DNA of 5,055 bases from Hyphomonadaceae bacterium. GTDB lineage: Bacteria > Pseudomonadota > Alphaproteobacteria > Caulobacterales > Aquidulcibacteraceae. Position numbers and translations under genes: made by a program. Each line of letters starts with the position of its first letter. Within the stretch, counting starts at the first letter, position 1. The notes beneath the pieces are model-generated. The model saw only the letters and a program-made list of their open reading frames with translations, was not told where the DNA came from and did no database searches. Below are positions 1-5,055 of the stretch, in pieces. Location of the stretch: the NCBI GenBank assembly GCA_025458365.1, contig JALOSP010000140.1, positions 1 to 5,055 of the forward strand, in the 5' to 3' direction.

Positions 1-373
1 ACGGATTGGCGACCGCTGCCCGGTTGAGCGCGATGGAGGCCTCGCCACTGATCACGGTCAGCCAGCTTTCGGCAAAGCTGGTCAAAGCAGCTTCCAGTGC
101 CTCACGGGTCAGCCGGTCATGTGGCATGGCAGGCATGGCGACCCGTGCGGCTTGCCATTGCACGGTGGCTGTCAACAGGCCGTTCCGGTCACCGAACCAC
201 TTGTAGAGGGTTTCCTTCGAACAGGCCGCAGCCTGTGCGATCCGGGCGGTCGAGGCTGCTGCGCCTTCGGTTTCCAGCAGGCGCAGCACTGCCGCCAGCA
301 CCGCATCACGGCGACTGCTTCCCGCAGGCGTGGCTTGGCCCGGACTTGGGGCTGGGGTGTCTTGCAGTCTCAT
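1..373 (-). CDS. TetR/AcrR-family transcriptional regulator, C-terminus beyond the window
   Basis: This is a DNA-binding repressor-type regulator that acts in the cytoplasm. The first 124 residues are in the window; the frame is open to base 1. After a Pro/Ser/Ala-rich stretch of about 19 residues, the TetR_N three-helix domain covers roughly residues 20-66. It has the recognition-helix signature SKETLYKWFGDRNGLL at about 52-67, close to the family form S-x-x-T-L-Y-x-H/W-F-x-x-K/R-x-x-L. The C-terminal ligand-binding domain starts near residue 75 and is cut off, so the ligand cannot be guessed. ATG at 373-371 is chosen because it gives a full HTH domain; its Shine-Dalgarno is weak. The gene is divergent from the phytase gene across 125 bases, and a tandem GTACC repeat sits 11 bases upstream of its start. 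Autoregulation and control of the phytase are therefore plausible but inferred. The family call is firm; the subfamily is unknown. Confidence 0.9.
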   Translation of the reverse strand, partial: MRLQDTPAPSPGQATPAGSSRRDAVLAAVLRLLETEGAAASTARIAQAAACSKETLYKWFGDRNGLLTATVQWQAARVAMPAMPHDRLTREALEAALTSFAESWLTVISGEASIALNRAAVANP

Positions 374-383
374 GGCCAGTCCG

Positions 384-402
384 GTACCGTACCGTACCGT
401 AC
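384..402. repeat. Tandem GTACC repeat, candidate TetR operator
   Basis: Nearly four head-to-tail copies of GTACC (384-388, 389-393, 394-398, and GTAC at 399-402) lie in the divergent intergenic region. The left edge forms an 8-base perfect palindrome, CGGTACCG (382-389), and each pair of neighbouring units gives an imperfect palindrome GTAC-C-GTAC. TetR-family repressors usually bind short palindromes next to their own start. This element begins 11 bases upstream of the TetR ATG and about 100 bases upstream of the phytase start. The repeat is seen directly; the operator role is inferred. Confidence 0.5.
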
Positions 403-485
403 TGCACAAGGGGCGGATGCAGCGACTGTCGCAACCGCGCAGACATACCAGCGTCACACAGGCCCGGTAGCGCAGCCGTCATACC

Positions 486-492
486 AAGGAGG
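486..492 (+). promoter_or_regulatory. Ribosome binding site fixing the phytase TTG start
   Basis: AAGGAGG is a near-perfect Shine-Dalgarno sequence that ends 6 bases before an in-frame TTG (499-501). The next in-frame ATG (523) is 30 bases away, too far to use this site, so the site decides for the TTG start. Confidence 0.75.
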
Positions 493-498
493 CACCTT

Positions 499-1596
499 TT
501 GCACCCGATCAAAGCCCCATCCATGATTGCGCTGGCCGCTGCCTTGGCCTTGCCCGGCTGCATGAGCACGGAAGACCGCATTGCCGCGCGCATGCTGGTT
601 GGACTTGCGCCGGTGGCGAGTGTACCTGCGCGAGTTGAAACCCCGCCGGTCGGCACTGGCGATGACGCCGCAGACGATCCTGCCATCTGGGTCAACCGGG
701 CTGACCCCGGCGCCAGCCGCATACTTGGCACCGACAAGCAGGCCGGGATCTATGTCTATGACCTGACAGGCGCCGTGGTCCAGTTCCTGCCCGTCGGGCG
801 CATGAACAATGTGGATGTGCGTCAGAATGTCATGACAGGTGCTGGCCCGCGCGATCTGGCGGTGGCTTCCAACCGCAGCACCAATACGGTCGGTGTGTTC
901 GCCATCGATGCCAGCGGGCAGCTGACAGACGCATCATCGTATCCGGCGGGTGAAGAACCCTATGGCATCTGCGCTGCCGATGGCCGCTCGCAAGGCGGGG
1001 ATGGTCTGATCGTGGCGGTGACCTACAAGACCGGCGCCGTGGTGCTGACCCGGATCGAGGAAACCGGCAGCACCGGCCCGCGCCGGACGGCAACCATCAG
1101 CCTGTCCAGTCAGGTTGAAGGCTGCGTGTTCGATGAAGCGCAGAACGCACTCTTTATCGGCGAGGAAGATGTCGGCCTGTGGCGGGTGGACTTCGATGGC
1201 ACCACACCAGGCGCCCCTGTGCTGATTGACCGGGCTGGAAGCGGCAGCGGCCTGGTGGCCGATGTCGAGGGTGTGGGGCTGTGGGCGGGGCCTGATGGTG
1301 GCGGGTATCTGGTGGTGTCGAGCCAGCTGGCCAATCGCTACATGGTCTATGAGCGTCGGGCGCCAAACCGGCTGGTCGGTGCCTTCGCCATCGGGCCGGG
1401 TGCCGGCGGCGTGGTCGATGGCGTCACCCACACCGATGGCCTTGAAGTGTCGTCGGCACCGCTGGGGCCGGGTTTCCCGCAGGGCCTGATGGTGGTGCAG
1501 GATGATCGCAATGATGCGCAGGGCCTTGGCCGCCCGCTGGCCCAGAATTTCAAGCTGGTCGACTGGCGCGACATCGCATCCGTGCTTGGGCGTTAA
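499..1596 (+). CDS. Beta-propeller phytase (3-phytase) lipoprotein
   Basis: Predicted to hydrolyse phytate (myo-inositol hexakisphosphate) stepwise, releasing phosphate, with calcium dependence as known for the family. The 365-residue product, about the usual length, has a basic N-terminus (K5), a hydrophobic stretch and a lipobox LPGC with Cys at residue 21, so it is likely a membrane-anchored lipoprotein facing the periplasm or surface. Family blocks appear in order: DDPAIW (59-64), TDKQAG (78-83), GRMNNVDVR (100-108), SNR (124-126), EPYGIC (153-158), QVEGCVFDE (205-213), GEEDVGLWR (221-229), DVEG (255-258), SSQ and YER (274-286), DGVTHTDGLEV (307-317), GLMVVQD (329-335), QNFKLVDW (349-356). 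These include acidic and Asn residues that bind Ca2+ and Lys/Arg that bind phosphate in known enzymes. TTG is preferred over ATG 523 because of the Shine-Dalgarno site and the complete signal peptide it yields. Many sphingomonad homologues sit beside a TonB-dependent receptor; none is adjacent here. The stop is 3 bases from the convergent gene's stop. Confidence 0.93.
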   Translation: MHPIKAPSMIALAAALALPGCMSTEDRIAARMLVGLAPVASVPARVETPPVGTGDDAADDPAIWVNRADPGASRILGTDKQAGIYVYDLTGAVVQFLPVGRMNNVDVRQNVMTGAGPRDLAVASNRSTNTVGVFAIDASGQLTDASSYPAGEEPYGICAADGRSQGGDGLIVAVTYKTGAVVLTRIEETGSTGPRRTATISLSSQVEGCVFDEAQNALFIGEEDVGLWRVDFDGTTPGAPVLIDRAGSGSGLVADVEGVGLWAGPDGGGYLVVSSQLANRYMVYERRAPNRLVGAFAIGPGAGGVVDGVTHTDGLEVSSAPLGPGFPQGLMVVQDDRNDAQGLGRPLAQNFKLVDWRDIASVLGR

Positions 1597-1599
1597 GCC

Positions 1600-2448
1600 T
1601 CAGGGTCGAGAGGGTGGTCGGGCCGGTGTGGCTGCCGGGCGTGTGGTTGCCGGGGGTGTCGCTGCCGGGGCGACAGGGCGACCCAGAGCGTCACGCATCG
1701 GCACGTCCGGCAGGGCGGTGGCTGCCGCAGGCGCAGGCGCCCCTGCCGGTACGCTCCTGCGTGCAGACGCCGGGCGCGGTCCATCCGGCGCACGCGGAAG
1801 GGCCCCCGCCGCCTGCGGCGCGATCGAGCGACCGGCGGCGAGTTCGGTGACAATCCGCCAGCCAGAGGCTTCGCGCCGCCAACTGGTCAAATAATGGCCT
1901 TCGGTCATGATCTGGTCGCCACGCCGCACGGCATAGGTGCCCCAGCTGGATCCTGCAGACCCTGACGCGACTGCAGCCACAGGCCGTCGGTCCAGCTTGA
2001 CCCCGTCAGGAAAGGACGAGAACCGTTGATTGACCCCGGCCACGCCCTCTGGTGCACCACCATTGCCATCGAAAATGACGCCGGAGCCCGAGATCGCGGC
2101 GCTGTAGGCGGCCAGCGGCCCTGCATCAAAAATCGCATCTGCCAATGCGCGGTCGGCCAGCAACACCTGTTCGCTGGTGTCGGTAAAGGCATCGTCCGGC
2201 TGACCGGTTGAAGGAGCCGCTGCGGTGGCAGCTGGATTGGAAGAGGCCGGGCCCGGCGTCACCGGTGCTGCCGCAGCAGCTGATGCAGCTGCCGGCGGTG
2301 TCGCAGCAGACGGGGTTGTGGTGGGCACAACCCAGTCCGCTGGCCGCTGGGCGACAGCGGGGGTGGCCGACACACTGGCGATTGCGATCAGGAAGACCAT
2401 GCCGAAATGCCCTGCACCGGCGGTCAAAGTGGTCTGCGACACGCTCAC
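1600..2448 (-). CDS. Exported NTF2-like (DUF4440/SnoaL-type) protein with Ala/Pro-rich flanks
   Basis: The 282-residue product has a hydrophobic segment at 17-33 ending AVA-Q, a likely signal peptidase I site after A33. The n-region is unusual in having no Lys or Arg. A low-complexity Ala/Pro/Ser/Thr linker covers about 35-85. A compact domain at about 91-205 resembles DUF4440/SnoaL-like NTF2 folds: LLADRALADA at the first helix, then the strands SWGTYAVRRG (168-177), EGHYLTSWRREASGWRIVTE (183-202). The tail from 206 on is again Ala/Pro/Arg-rich. GTG at 2448 is the start because AGGAGGA lies 5 bases upstream and it overlaps the preceding gene's TGA (GTGA); the internal ATG at 2400 has no Shine-Dalgarno. 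It is translationally coupled to the upstream membrane-anchored protein, which suggests a shared periplasmic role. NTF2-like domains range from enzymes to binding modules, so no reaction is assigned. The fold call is moderately sure; the function is unknown. Confidence 0.82.
   Translation of the reverse strand: MSVSQTTLTAGAGHFGMVFLIAIASVSATPAVAQRPADWVVPTTTPSAATPPAAASAAAAAPVTPGPASSNPAATAAAPSTGQPDDAFTDTSEQVLLADRALADAIFDAGPLAAYSAAISGSGVIFDGNGGAPEGVAGVNQRFSSFPDGVKLDRRPVAAVASGSAGSSWGTYAVRRGDQIMTEGHYLTSWRREASGWRIVTELAAGRSIAPQAAGALPRAPDGPRPASARRSVPAGAPAPAAATALPDVPMRDALGRPVAPAATPPATTRPAATPARPPSRP
1626..1670. repeat. Three tandem 15-base units in the 3' end of the NTF2-like gene
   Basis: On the + strand three head-to-tail 15-mers start with GTGT and share a core of the form G-T/C-TGCCGGG: 1626-1640, 1641-1655 and 1656-1670. 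They differ at one to three positions. On the coding (minus) strand they specify about three five-residue repeats, PAATP-PATTR-PAATP, near residues 261-275 of the Ala/Pro-rich tail. Because the unit is a multiple of three, changes in copy number would keep the frame. Confidence 0.75.
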
Positions 2449-3161
2449 CGGCTTCCTCCTGCGGCTGCTTGATATTCCCGCTGCGGAGCAACGATGCCAT
2501 CCAGCGCTGTGGTTTTCAGATAACCCAGCAGCGCACCCGACAGCGCCTCGGCCACGGGCCTGATGCGTTCGTCGTCAAACCGGGTTGTGACACACCGGTT
2601 GAAGCGCTCGGACGCGACTTCCAGCACCACGCCCTCTGCGCTTCCAACCAGACGGGTCGCCATCAACGGCTTGGGCGTGCCCCACATGGCCGATGTACTC
2701 CAGGCGCCGTAACTCTGCATGGACGGGCCGTGGGCGACATTGAACCGGTCCACCTTGGCGGATTCGCCTGCCACGCCGTTCCAATTCGTCACCTCTGCCA
2801 TGTTGCGGCTTGTTTCGCCGGTGGCAAAACGCACCATCTGGGCAGGCTTGCCGGCCCCGCGGAACACGATGAAGCGATAAGCGGCACTCTCACCCTCCTC
2901 GCGCACCAGCGGTCCTTCAATGCCGAGCGCCGACAATGCCTCGGGTGTGGCTGCGCTGGAGCTTGCCGGGCTCTGGCAGACCAGCATGCGCGGATCACCT
3001 TCGATAGCCATGCGCGGCCCGGCAGCAAGGGGGGTGCTGCCTCCCGCCGACCCCGCGCCTGTGGATCCGGGCGGCGTCATCAGCGCATTGGCAAGCAAAA
3101 AGCCGCCGATCACCAGAACGATCAGCACGGCCATCGCCAGATATCGCAGTCTTTTGTCCAT
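2445..3161 (-). CDS. Uncharacterised membrane-anchored periplasmic protein with two cysteines
   Basis: I do not recognise the family of this 238-residue protein. The N-terminus is MDKRLRY followed by a strongly hydrophobic helix at about 8-27, which predicts a signal anchor with the rest in the periplasm. A Gly/Ser/Pro/Ala-rich linker covers about 28-50. The globular part (about 51-225) has exactly two cysteines, C62 and C190, which could form a disulfide after export. Other visible stretches are YRFIVFRG (95-102), a Trp/Asn patch TNWNGV (125-130), and the segment SMQSYGAWSTSAMWG (147-161). The tail after 225 is polar. ATG at 3161 is the first start after an in-frame stop at 3173-3171; no Shine-Dalgarno is visible, so translation may be weak or leaderless. 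Its stop overlaps the GTG of the NTF2-like gene (GTGA), so the two form an operon. The 346-base gap upstream suggests its own promoter rather than readthrough from rph. Existence as a gene is well supported; function is unknown. Confidence 0.75.
   Translation of the reverse strand: MDKRLRYLAMAVLIVLVIGGFLLANALMTPPGSTGAGSAGGSTPLAAGPRMAIEGDPRMLVCQSPASSSAATPEALSALGIEGPLVREEGESAAYRFIVFRGAGKPAQMVRFATGETSRNMAEVTNWNGVAGESAKVDRFNVAHGPSMQSYGAWSTSAMWGTPKPLMATRLVGSAEGVVLEVASERFNRCVTTRFDDERIRPVAEALSGALLGYLKTTALDGIVAPQREYQAAAGGSR
2454..2460 (-). promoter_or_regulatory. Ribosome binding site for the GTG start of the NTF2-like gene
   Basis: On the minus strand AGGAGGA (2460-2454) is followed after 5 bases by GTG at 2448-2446. 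It lies inside the end of the upstream coding sequence and supports re-initiation at the GTGA stop-start overlap. Confidence 0.7.
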
Positions 3162-3201
3162 GGGCAGGAGTCAAACAAGCCACTGACGGCAAGATCAAGG
3201 C

Positions 3202-3225
3202 AAACCCGCAGGAATGGCCGGGTTT
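3202..3225 (-). terminator. Possible intrinsic terminator or attenuator
   Basis: AAACCCG (3202-3208) and CGGGTTT (3219-3225) are perfect 7-base inverted arms around a 10-base loop. Read on the minus strand the stem ends in GGGTTT, followed by GCCTT, so the T-run is short and lies mostly within the stem. It lies 41 bases before the ATG at 3161 and about 280 bases after rph. It could end an rph transcript or attenuate the 3161 gene. The symmetry is seen; the role is inferred. Confidence 0.35.
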
Positions 3226-3237
3226 CTGTCAGCAGGG

Positions 3238-3265
3238 CATGGCAGCATCGTCAGGGCCTGCCGTG
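3238..3265. repeat. Imperfect inverted repeat, 8-base arms
   Basis: CATGGCAG (3238-3245) and CTGCCGTG (3258-3265) pair over 8 positions with one G-T wobble and a 12-base loop. It is the middle of three neighbouring inverted repeats upstream of the two-cysteine protein gene. On its own it is a weak signal; it is listed because of the clustering. Confidence 0.35.
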
Positions 3266-3275
3266 AGGAATGGCG

Positions 3276-3295
3276 CAGTGCAGGCACCTGCACTG
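3276..3295. repeat. Perfect 20-base inverted repeat, candidate operator
   Basis: CAGTGCAGG (3276-3284), CA, CCTGCACTG (3287-3295): 9-base perfect arms separated by 2 bases. The 2-base centre is too tight for a stable hairpin loop, so a dimeric protein binding site is more natural than a terminator. It is 115 bases upstream of the ATG at 3161, and the nearest gene reading away from it is that one. No regulator for it is visible in the window. Confidence 0.5.
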
Positions 3296-3507
3296 TCGCC
3301 GGTCCGCGTTTCGTACACACACCATTACAGCCCTGGCCGACGCGACCCGATCCGAGGTCTGGTGGACACTGTCATTCCCATGGAAACCAATCACCTACTC
3401 GCTCTGGCCCGACAGACCTGCCAAGGCCCTCCTGAACGGTGACCCGCCTTGTGCCATCGGCTTGTGCAAGGTTGCTGGAATGCCAGACAGGGAGGTATGT
3501 GGTCCGA

Positions 3508-4251
3508 TCACCCCAGGGCCGCGGCCTGCAATGCGAACAAGTGACCGCAGCCGTGCTTGGCAAGGTCCAGCAGGGCCTGCAATTCGGCTTCCGAGATCGG
3601 GCGTTCCTCACCGGTCGCCTGCACTTCAACCAGTCCGGCCATGCCGTCAGCCCCTTTGGCGATCACGAAATTGGCGTCGGCTTCGGCAGAGCTGTCTTCG
3701 GCATAGTCCAGATCAAGCACCGCCTGGCCCTGCCAGATGCCGCACGAGATGGCCGCCACCGGTGACAGGATCGGCGACTTTTCCAGCAAGCCTTCCTCGA
3801 TCAGATAATTGCAGCATTGGGCCAGTGCGACCCAGGCGCCGGTCAGGCTGGCCGTGCGGGTGCCGCCATCGGCTTGCAGCACGTCACAGTCGATGGTGAT
3901 CTGGCGTTCGCCCAGCGCCTTCAGGTCCACCACCGAGCGCAGGCCCCGGCCAATAAGGCGCTGGATTTCCTGGGTTCGGCCCGACTGCTTGCCTGCAGCG
4001 GCCTCGCGGCGGCCACGGGTGTGGGTGGCGCGCGGCAGCATGCCATACTCCGCCGTCACCCAGCCCTTGCCGGAGCCGCGCATCCAGCCGGGCACCTTTT
4101 CCTCCAGGCTGGCGGTCACCAGCACATGAGTGTCGCCAAACTTCGTCAGGCAAGAGCCTTCGGCATGACGCGCAAAGCCGGCCTCCAGCGTGATGGCGCG
4201 CAAATCATTGTATGCGCGGCCTGAGGGGCGGGCTGAAACTGCAAGGCTCAT
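3508..4251 (-). CDS. rph: Ribonuclease PH
   Basis: Phosphate-dependent 3'-to-5' exoribonuclease (tRNA nucleotidyltransferase, EC 2.7.7.56) that trims tRNA precursor 3' ends in the cytoplasm, working as a hexamer in known cases. The 247-residue product covers the whole family (E. coli about 238). Diagnostic blocks are RPSGR (8-12), HAEGS (29-33), [17 protein letters not shown] (63-79), [16 protein letters not shown] (87-102), [18 protein letters not shown] (118-135) and [18 protein letters not shown] (179-196). R92, T131 and R132 match the known phosphate-binding residues (E. coli R86, T125, R126), and D186 and D192 match the conserved catalytic or metal-site aspartates, all with the same six-residue offset. 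The start at 4251 gives a six-residue N-terminal extension and overlaps the rimM stop as ATGA, which supports it; an upstream in-frame ATG at 4314 would overlap rimM by 67 bases. The Shine-Dalgarno is weak, consistent with coupling. The usual alphaproteobacterial partners hrcA, rdgB and hemW are not beside it. Confidence 0.97.
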   Translation of the reverse strand: MSLAVSARPSGRAYNDLRAITLEAGFARHAEGSCLTKFGDTHVLVTASLEEKVPGWMRGSGKGWVTAEYGMLPRATHTRGRREAAAGKQSGRTQEIQRLIGRGLRSVVDLKALGERQITIDCDVLQADGGTRTASLTGAWVALAQCCNYLIEEGLLEKSPILSPVAAISCGIWQGQAVLDLDYAEDSSAEADANFVIAKGADGMAGLVEVQATGEERPISEAELQALLDLAKHGCGHLFALQAAALG

Positions 4252-4820
4252 TGGTCGTTGTCTTCTTCTACTGCAAAGGATTGATCGCGGCTGTCTTTGG
4301 GCACGGAAGCCCACGGGATCAACCCACCGGGGACATCGACCACCAGTCGCCCGCCCAGCTCCACCACGGGCACCGTGACCTTGGTGAAAGGCAGGAACCA
4401 GCGGCCCTTCGCACCCGGTGTGCCTGCGATCTCCAGCAAGTCCTGCGGCCCGCCGATGACAGCATGGACCTTGCCCAGCGGCGCGCCATCCAGCGCTTCA
4501 ACGGGCAGACCGATCAGATCGACGAAATAGAATTCGTCTTCGGCCTCAGGCGGCAGTTTGGCGCGTGGCACGAACAATTTGGTATTGCGCAGCGCCATCG
4601 CCGCTTCACGGTGCGGCACTTCGGCGGCCACCATAGCCAGCCCGTTGGGCACGACCCGCCAGCTCTTGGGCGTGAGGATCACCTTGCCTGTGGCATCCAT
4701 CAAGGGGCCATAGTCGCGGATCGCTTCAGGCTCAGCGGTAAAGCTGCGCACGCGGACTTCGCCCCGCACGCCGAACGCACCGGCGACTGCGCCGATCAGA
4801 ACGAACGAAGATTCACTCAT
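4248..4820 (-). CDS. rimM: Ribosome maturation factor RimM
   Basis: Assists late 30S subunit assembly, binding ribosomal protein S19 and the 16S rRNA head region. The 190-residue product has the N-terminal RimM beta-barrel at about 6-85, including the conserved [11 protein letters not shown] segment (14-24) and a DYGPL block (36-40). The PRC-barrel follows at about 93-168, with the hallmark [11 protein letters not shown] (95-105), LGKV (115-118), DLLEI (127-131) and FLPFT (142-146). A short acidic tail (VEEDNDQ) ends the protein. ATG at 4820 is chosen because AGGG lies 7 bases upstream and the protein then begins close to the first strand. The alternative ATG at 4835 adds five residues and overlaps the preceding gene's stop as ATGA, so it is also reasonable. 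The 3' end overlaps rph by 4 bases. The usual rpsP and trmD neighbours are absent: a probable serine hydrolase precedes it and rph follows. Confidence 0.95.
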   Translation of the reverse strand: MSESSFVLIGAVAGAFGVRGEVRVRSFTAEPEAIRDYGPLMDATGKVILTPKSWRVVPNGLAMVAAEVPHREAAMALRNTKLFVPRAKLPPEAEDEFYFVDLIGLPVEALDGAPLGKVHAVIGGPQDLLEIAGTPGAKGRWFLPFTKVTVPVVELGGRLVVDVPGGLIPWASVPKDSRDQSFAVEEDNDQ

Positions 4821-4831
4821 GCCAGACCCTG

Positions 4832-5055
4832 TCATGCGAGGCCAAGGTCCGCGCAGGCGGCCTGCATCACAGCGGCTTCCACTGCATAGATGCCGCTCTC
4901 ATGGTGGGCGATATCGGCTGGCGAACCGGTCAGGAACCAGGCAAAGCCGCGCGTGCTTTCCCGATCGACCCACAGGCCTGCCAGCAAGCCGTAAGCATCG
5001 CCATAATGGCCATAAAGCGGGCGCTTCAGGCCCGGTACCGGGCTGGCGGCATTGG
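4832..5055 (-). CDS. C-terminal end of a probable serine hydrolase (beta-lactamase/PBP-like fold)
   Basis: Only the last 73 residues are in the window; the frame is open to base 5055 and ends with TGA at 4834-4832. The segment LYGHYGDAYGLLAGLWVDRE (13-32) resembles the third active-site motif and following strands of serine beta-lactamase-like enzymes, where H-x-G or K-T-G lies on the beta-strand next to the active site; here it would be H16-Y17-G18. The strand GFAWFLTGSP (36-45) and the closing amphipathic helix (about 56-70) fit the end of that fold. Known members include esterases, peptidases and penicillin-binding proteins, so the substrate is open. The S-x-x-K and Y-x-N motifs would lie upstream and cannot be checked. 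The end overlaps or nearly abuts rimM, which suggests cotranscription. The coding call is good; the family call is tentative. Confidence 0.6.
   Translation of the reverse strand, partial: NAASPVPGLKRPLYGHYGDAYGLLAGLWVDRESTRGFAWFLTGSPADIAHHESGIYAVEAAVMQAACADLGLA

Larger units (their letters stand above)
374..498. promoter_or_regulatory. Divergent intergenic region between tetR-type gene and phytase gene
   Basis: These 125 bases must contain the promoters of both divergent genes. I see no convincing -35/-10 pair for either direction and no good Pho box. The recognisable elements are the GTACC repeat at 384-402 and the phytase ribosome binding site at 486-492. A shared regulatory region is inferred from gene orientation. 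Confidence 0.5.
3162..3507. other. 346-base gap without a gene, with clustered inverted repeats
   Basis: No reading frame here has a ribosome binding site and a credible product; the few short frames of about 20 codons lack Shine-Dalgarno sequences. The half next to the two-cysteine protein gene holds three successive inverted repeats (3202-3225, 3238-3265, 3276-3295). The half next to rph (about 3300-3507) shows nothing I can name. It should contain the end of the rph transcript and the promoter of the 3161 gene, but I cannot place a convincing -35/-10 pair. Confidence 0.5.

Noticed and set aside
426..483. Possible Pho box upstream of the phytase gene (CTGTCGC at 426-432, GTCAC at 453-457, GTCAT at 478-482)
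   Set aside because: The TGTCA-like elements are not spaced 11 bases apart as a PhoB site requires, and the first deviates from the consensus.
97..498. Upstream extension of the phytase frame to ATG 97
   Set aside because: It runs antisense through the TetR gene, lacks family similarity and would bury the lipoprotein signal peptide; the Shine-Dalgarno at 486-492 fixes the start at 499.
2208..3266. Long open frame on the + strand (352 codons)
   Set aside because: It is antisense to the two exported-protein genes. Its translation is Arg/His/Gln-rich without domain features, typical of a shadow frame in GC-rich DNA.
3372..3507. Small reading frames in the gap after rph, including a 20-codon minus-strand frame near 3400-3460
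   Set aside because: None has a Shine-Dalgarno sequence before its start and none gives a credible peptide; the AGGAGG at about 3430 on the minus strand leads only to a 9-codon TTG frame.
4252..4314. Longer rph starting at ATG 4314
   Set aside because: The added residues are Arg/Gln/Ser-rich, unlike any RNase PH N-terminus, and would overlap rimM by 67 bases.
4212..4889. Open frame on the + strand opposite rimM (225 codons)
   Set aside because: It is opposite a clear RimM with conserved motifs; its own translation is low in hydrophobic residues and has no recognisable domain.
1..5055. CRISPR array, insertion sequence, tRNA, rRNA or phage genes
   Set aside because: No spaced direct repeats, transposase motifs, terminal inverted repeats or cloverleaf/rRNA sequence were seen on either strand.

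Overview
The window is gene-dense, GC-rich DNA from a Gram-negative bacterium, most likely an alphaproteobacterium and plausibly of the order Sphingomonadales. The clues are Ala/Pro-rich exported proteins, GTG and TTG starts behind strong Shine-Dalgarno sequences, ATGA/GTGA stop-start overlaps, and a beta-propeller phytase lipoprotein. The taxonomic placement is inference; no rRNA gene is present.

Layout from left to right. (1) The N-terminal two thirds of a TetR-family regulator run leftward off the window start (373 to <1). (2) A 125-base divergent intergenic region (374-498) holds an unusual tandem GTACC repeat next to the TetR start codon. (3) A beta-propeller phytase lipoprotein runs rightward (499-1596) from a TTG start. 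(4) Converging on it with only 3 bases between the stop codons is a two-gene leftward unit. Its first gene (3161-2445) encodes an unrecognised membrane-anchored two-cysteine protein. Its second gene (2448-1600) encodes an exported NTF2-like (DUF4440/SnoaL-type) protein and is coupled to the first by a GTGA overlap. (5) A 346-base gap without a gene (3162-3507) holds three consecutive inverted repeats. (6) A leftward housekeeping block of overlapping genes follows: the C-terminal end of a probable serine hydrolase (>5055-4832), rimM (4820-4248) and rph (4251-3508).

How the genes work together. rimM (30S ribosome maturation) and rph (tRNA 3'-end trimming) are translationally coupled and both serve the RNA/translation machinery. 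The left part is cell-envelope biology: a phytase that would release phosphate from phytate outside the cytoplasm, possibly controlled by the divergent TetR regulator, and two exported proteins of unknown role. I found no clearly new multi-gene system. The points most worth a second look are the GTACC-repeat operator candidate, the inverted-repeat cluster at 3202-3295, the uncharacterised exported pair, and the unusual neighbours of rimM and rph.
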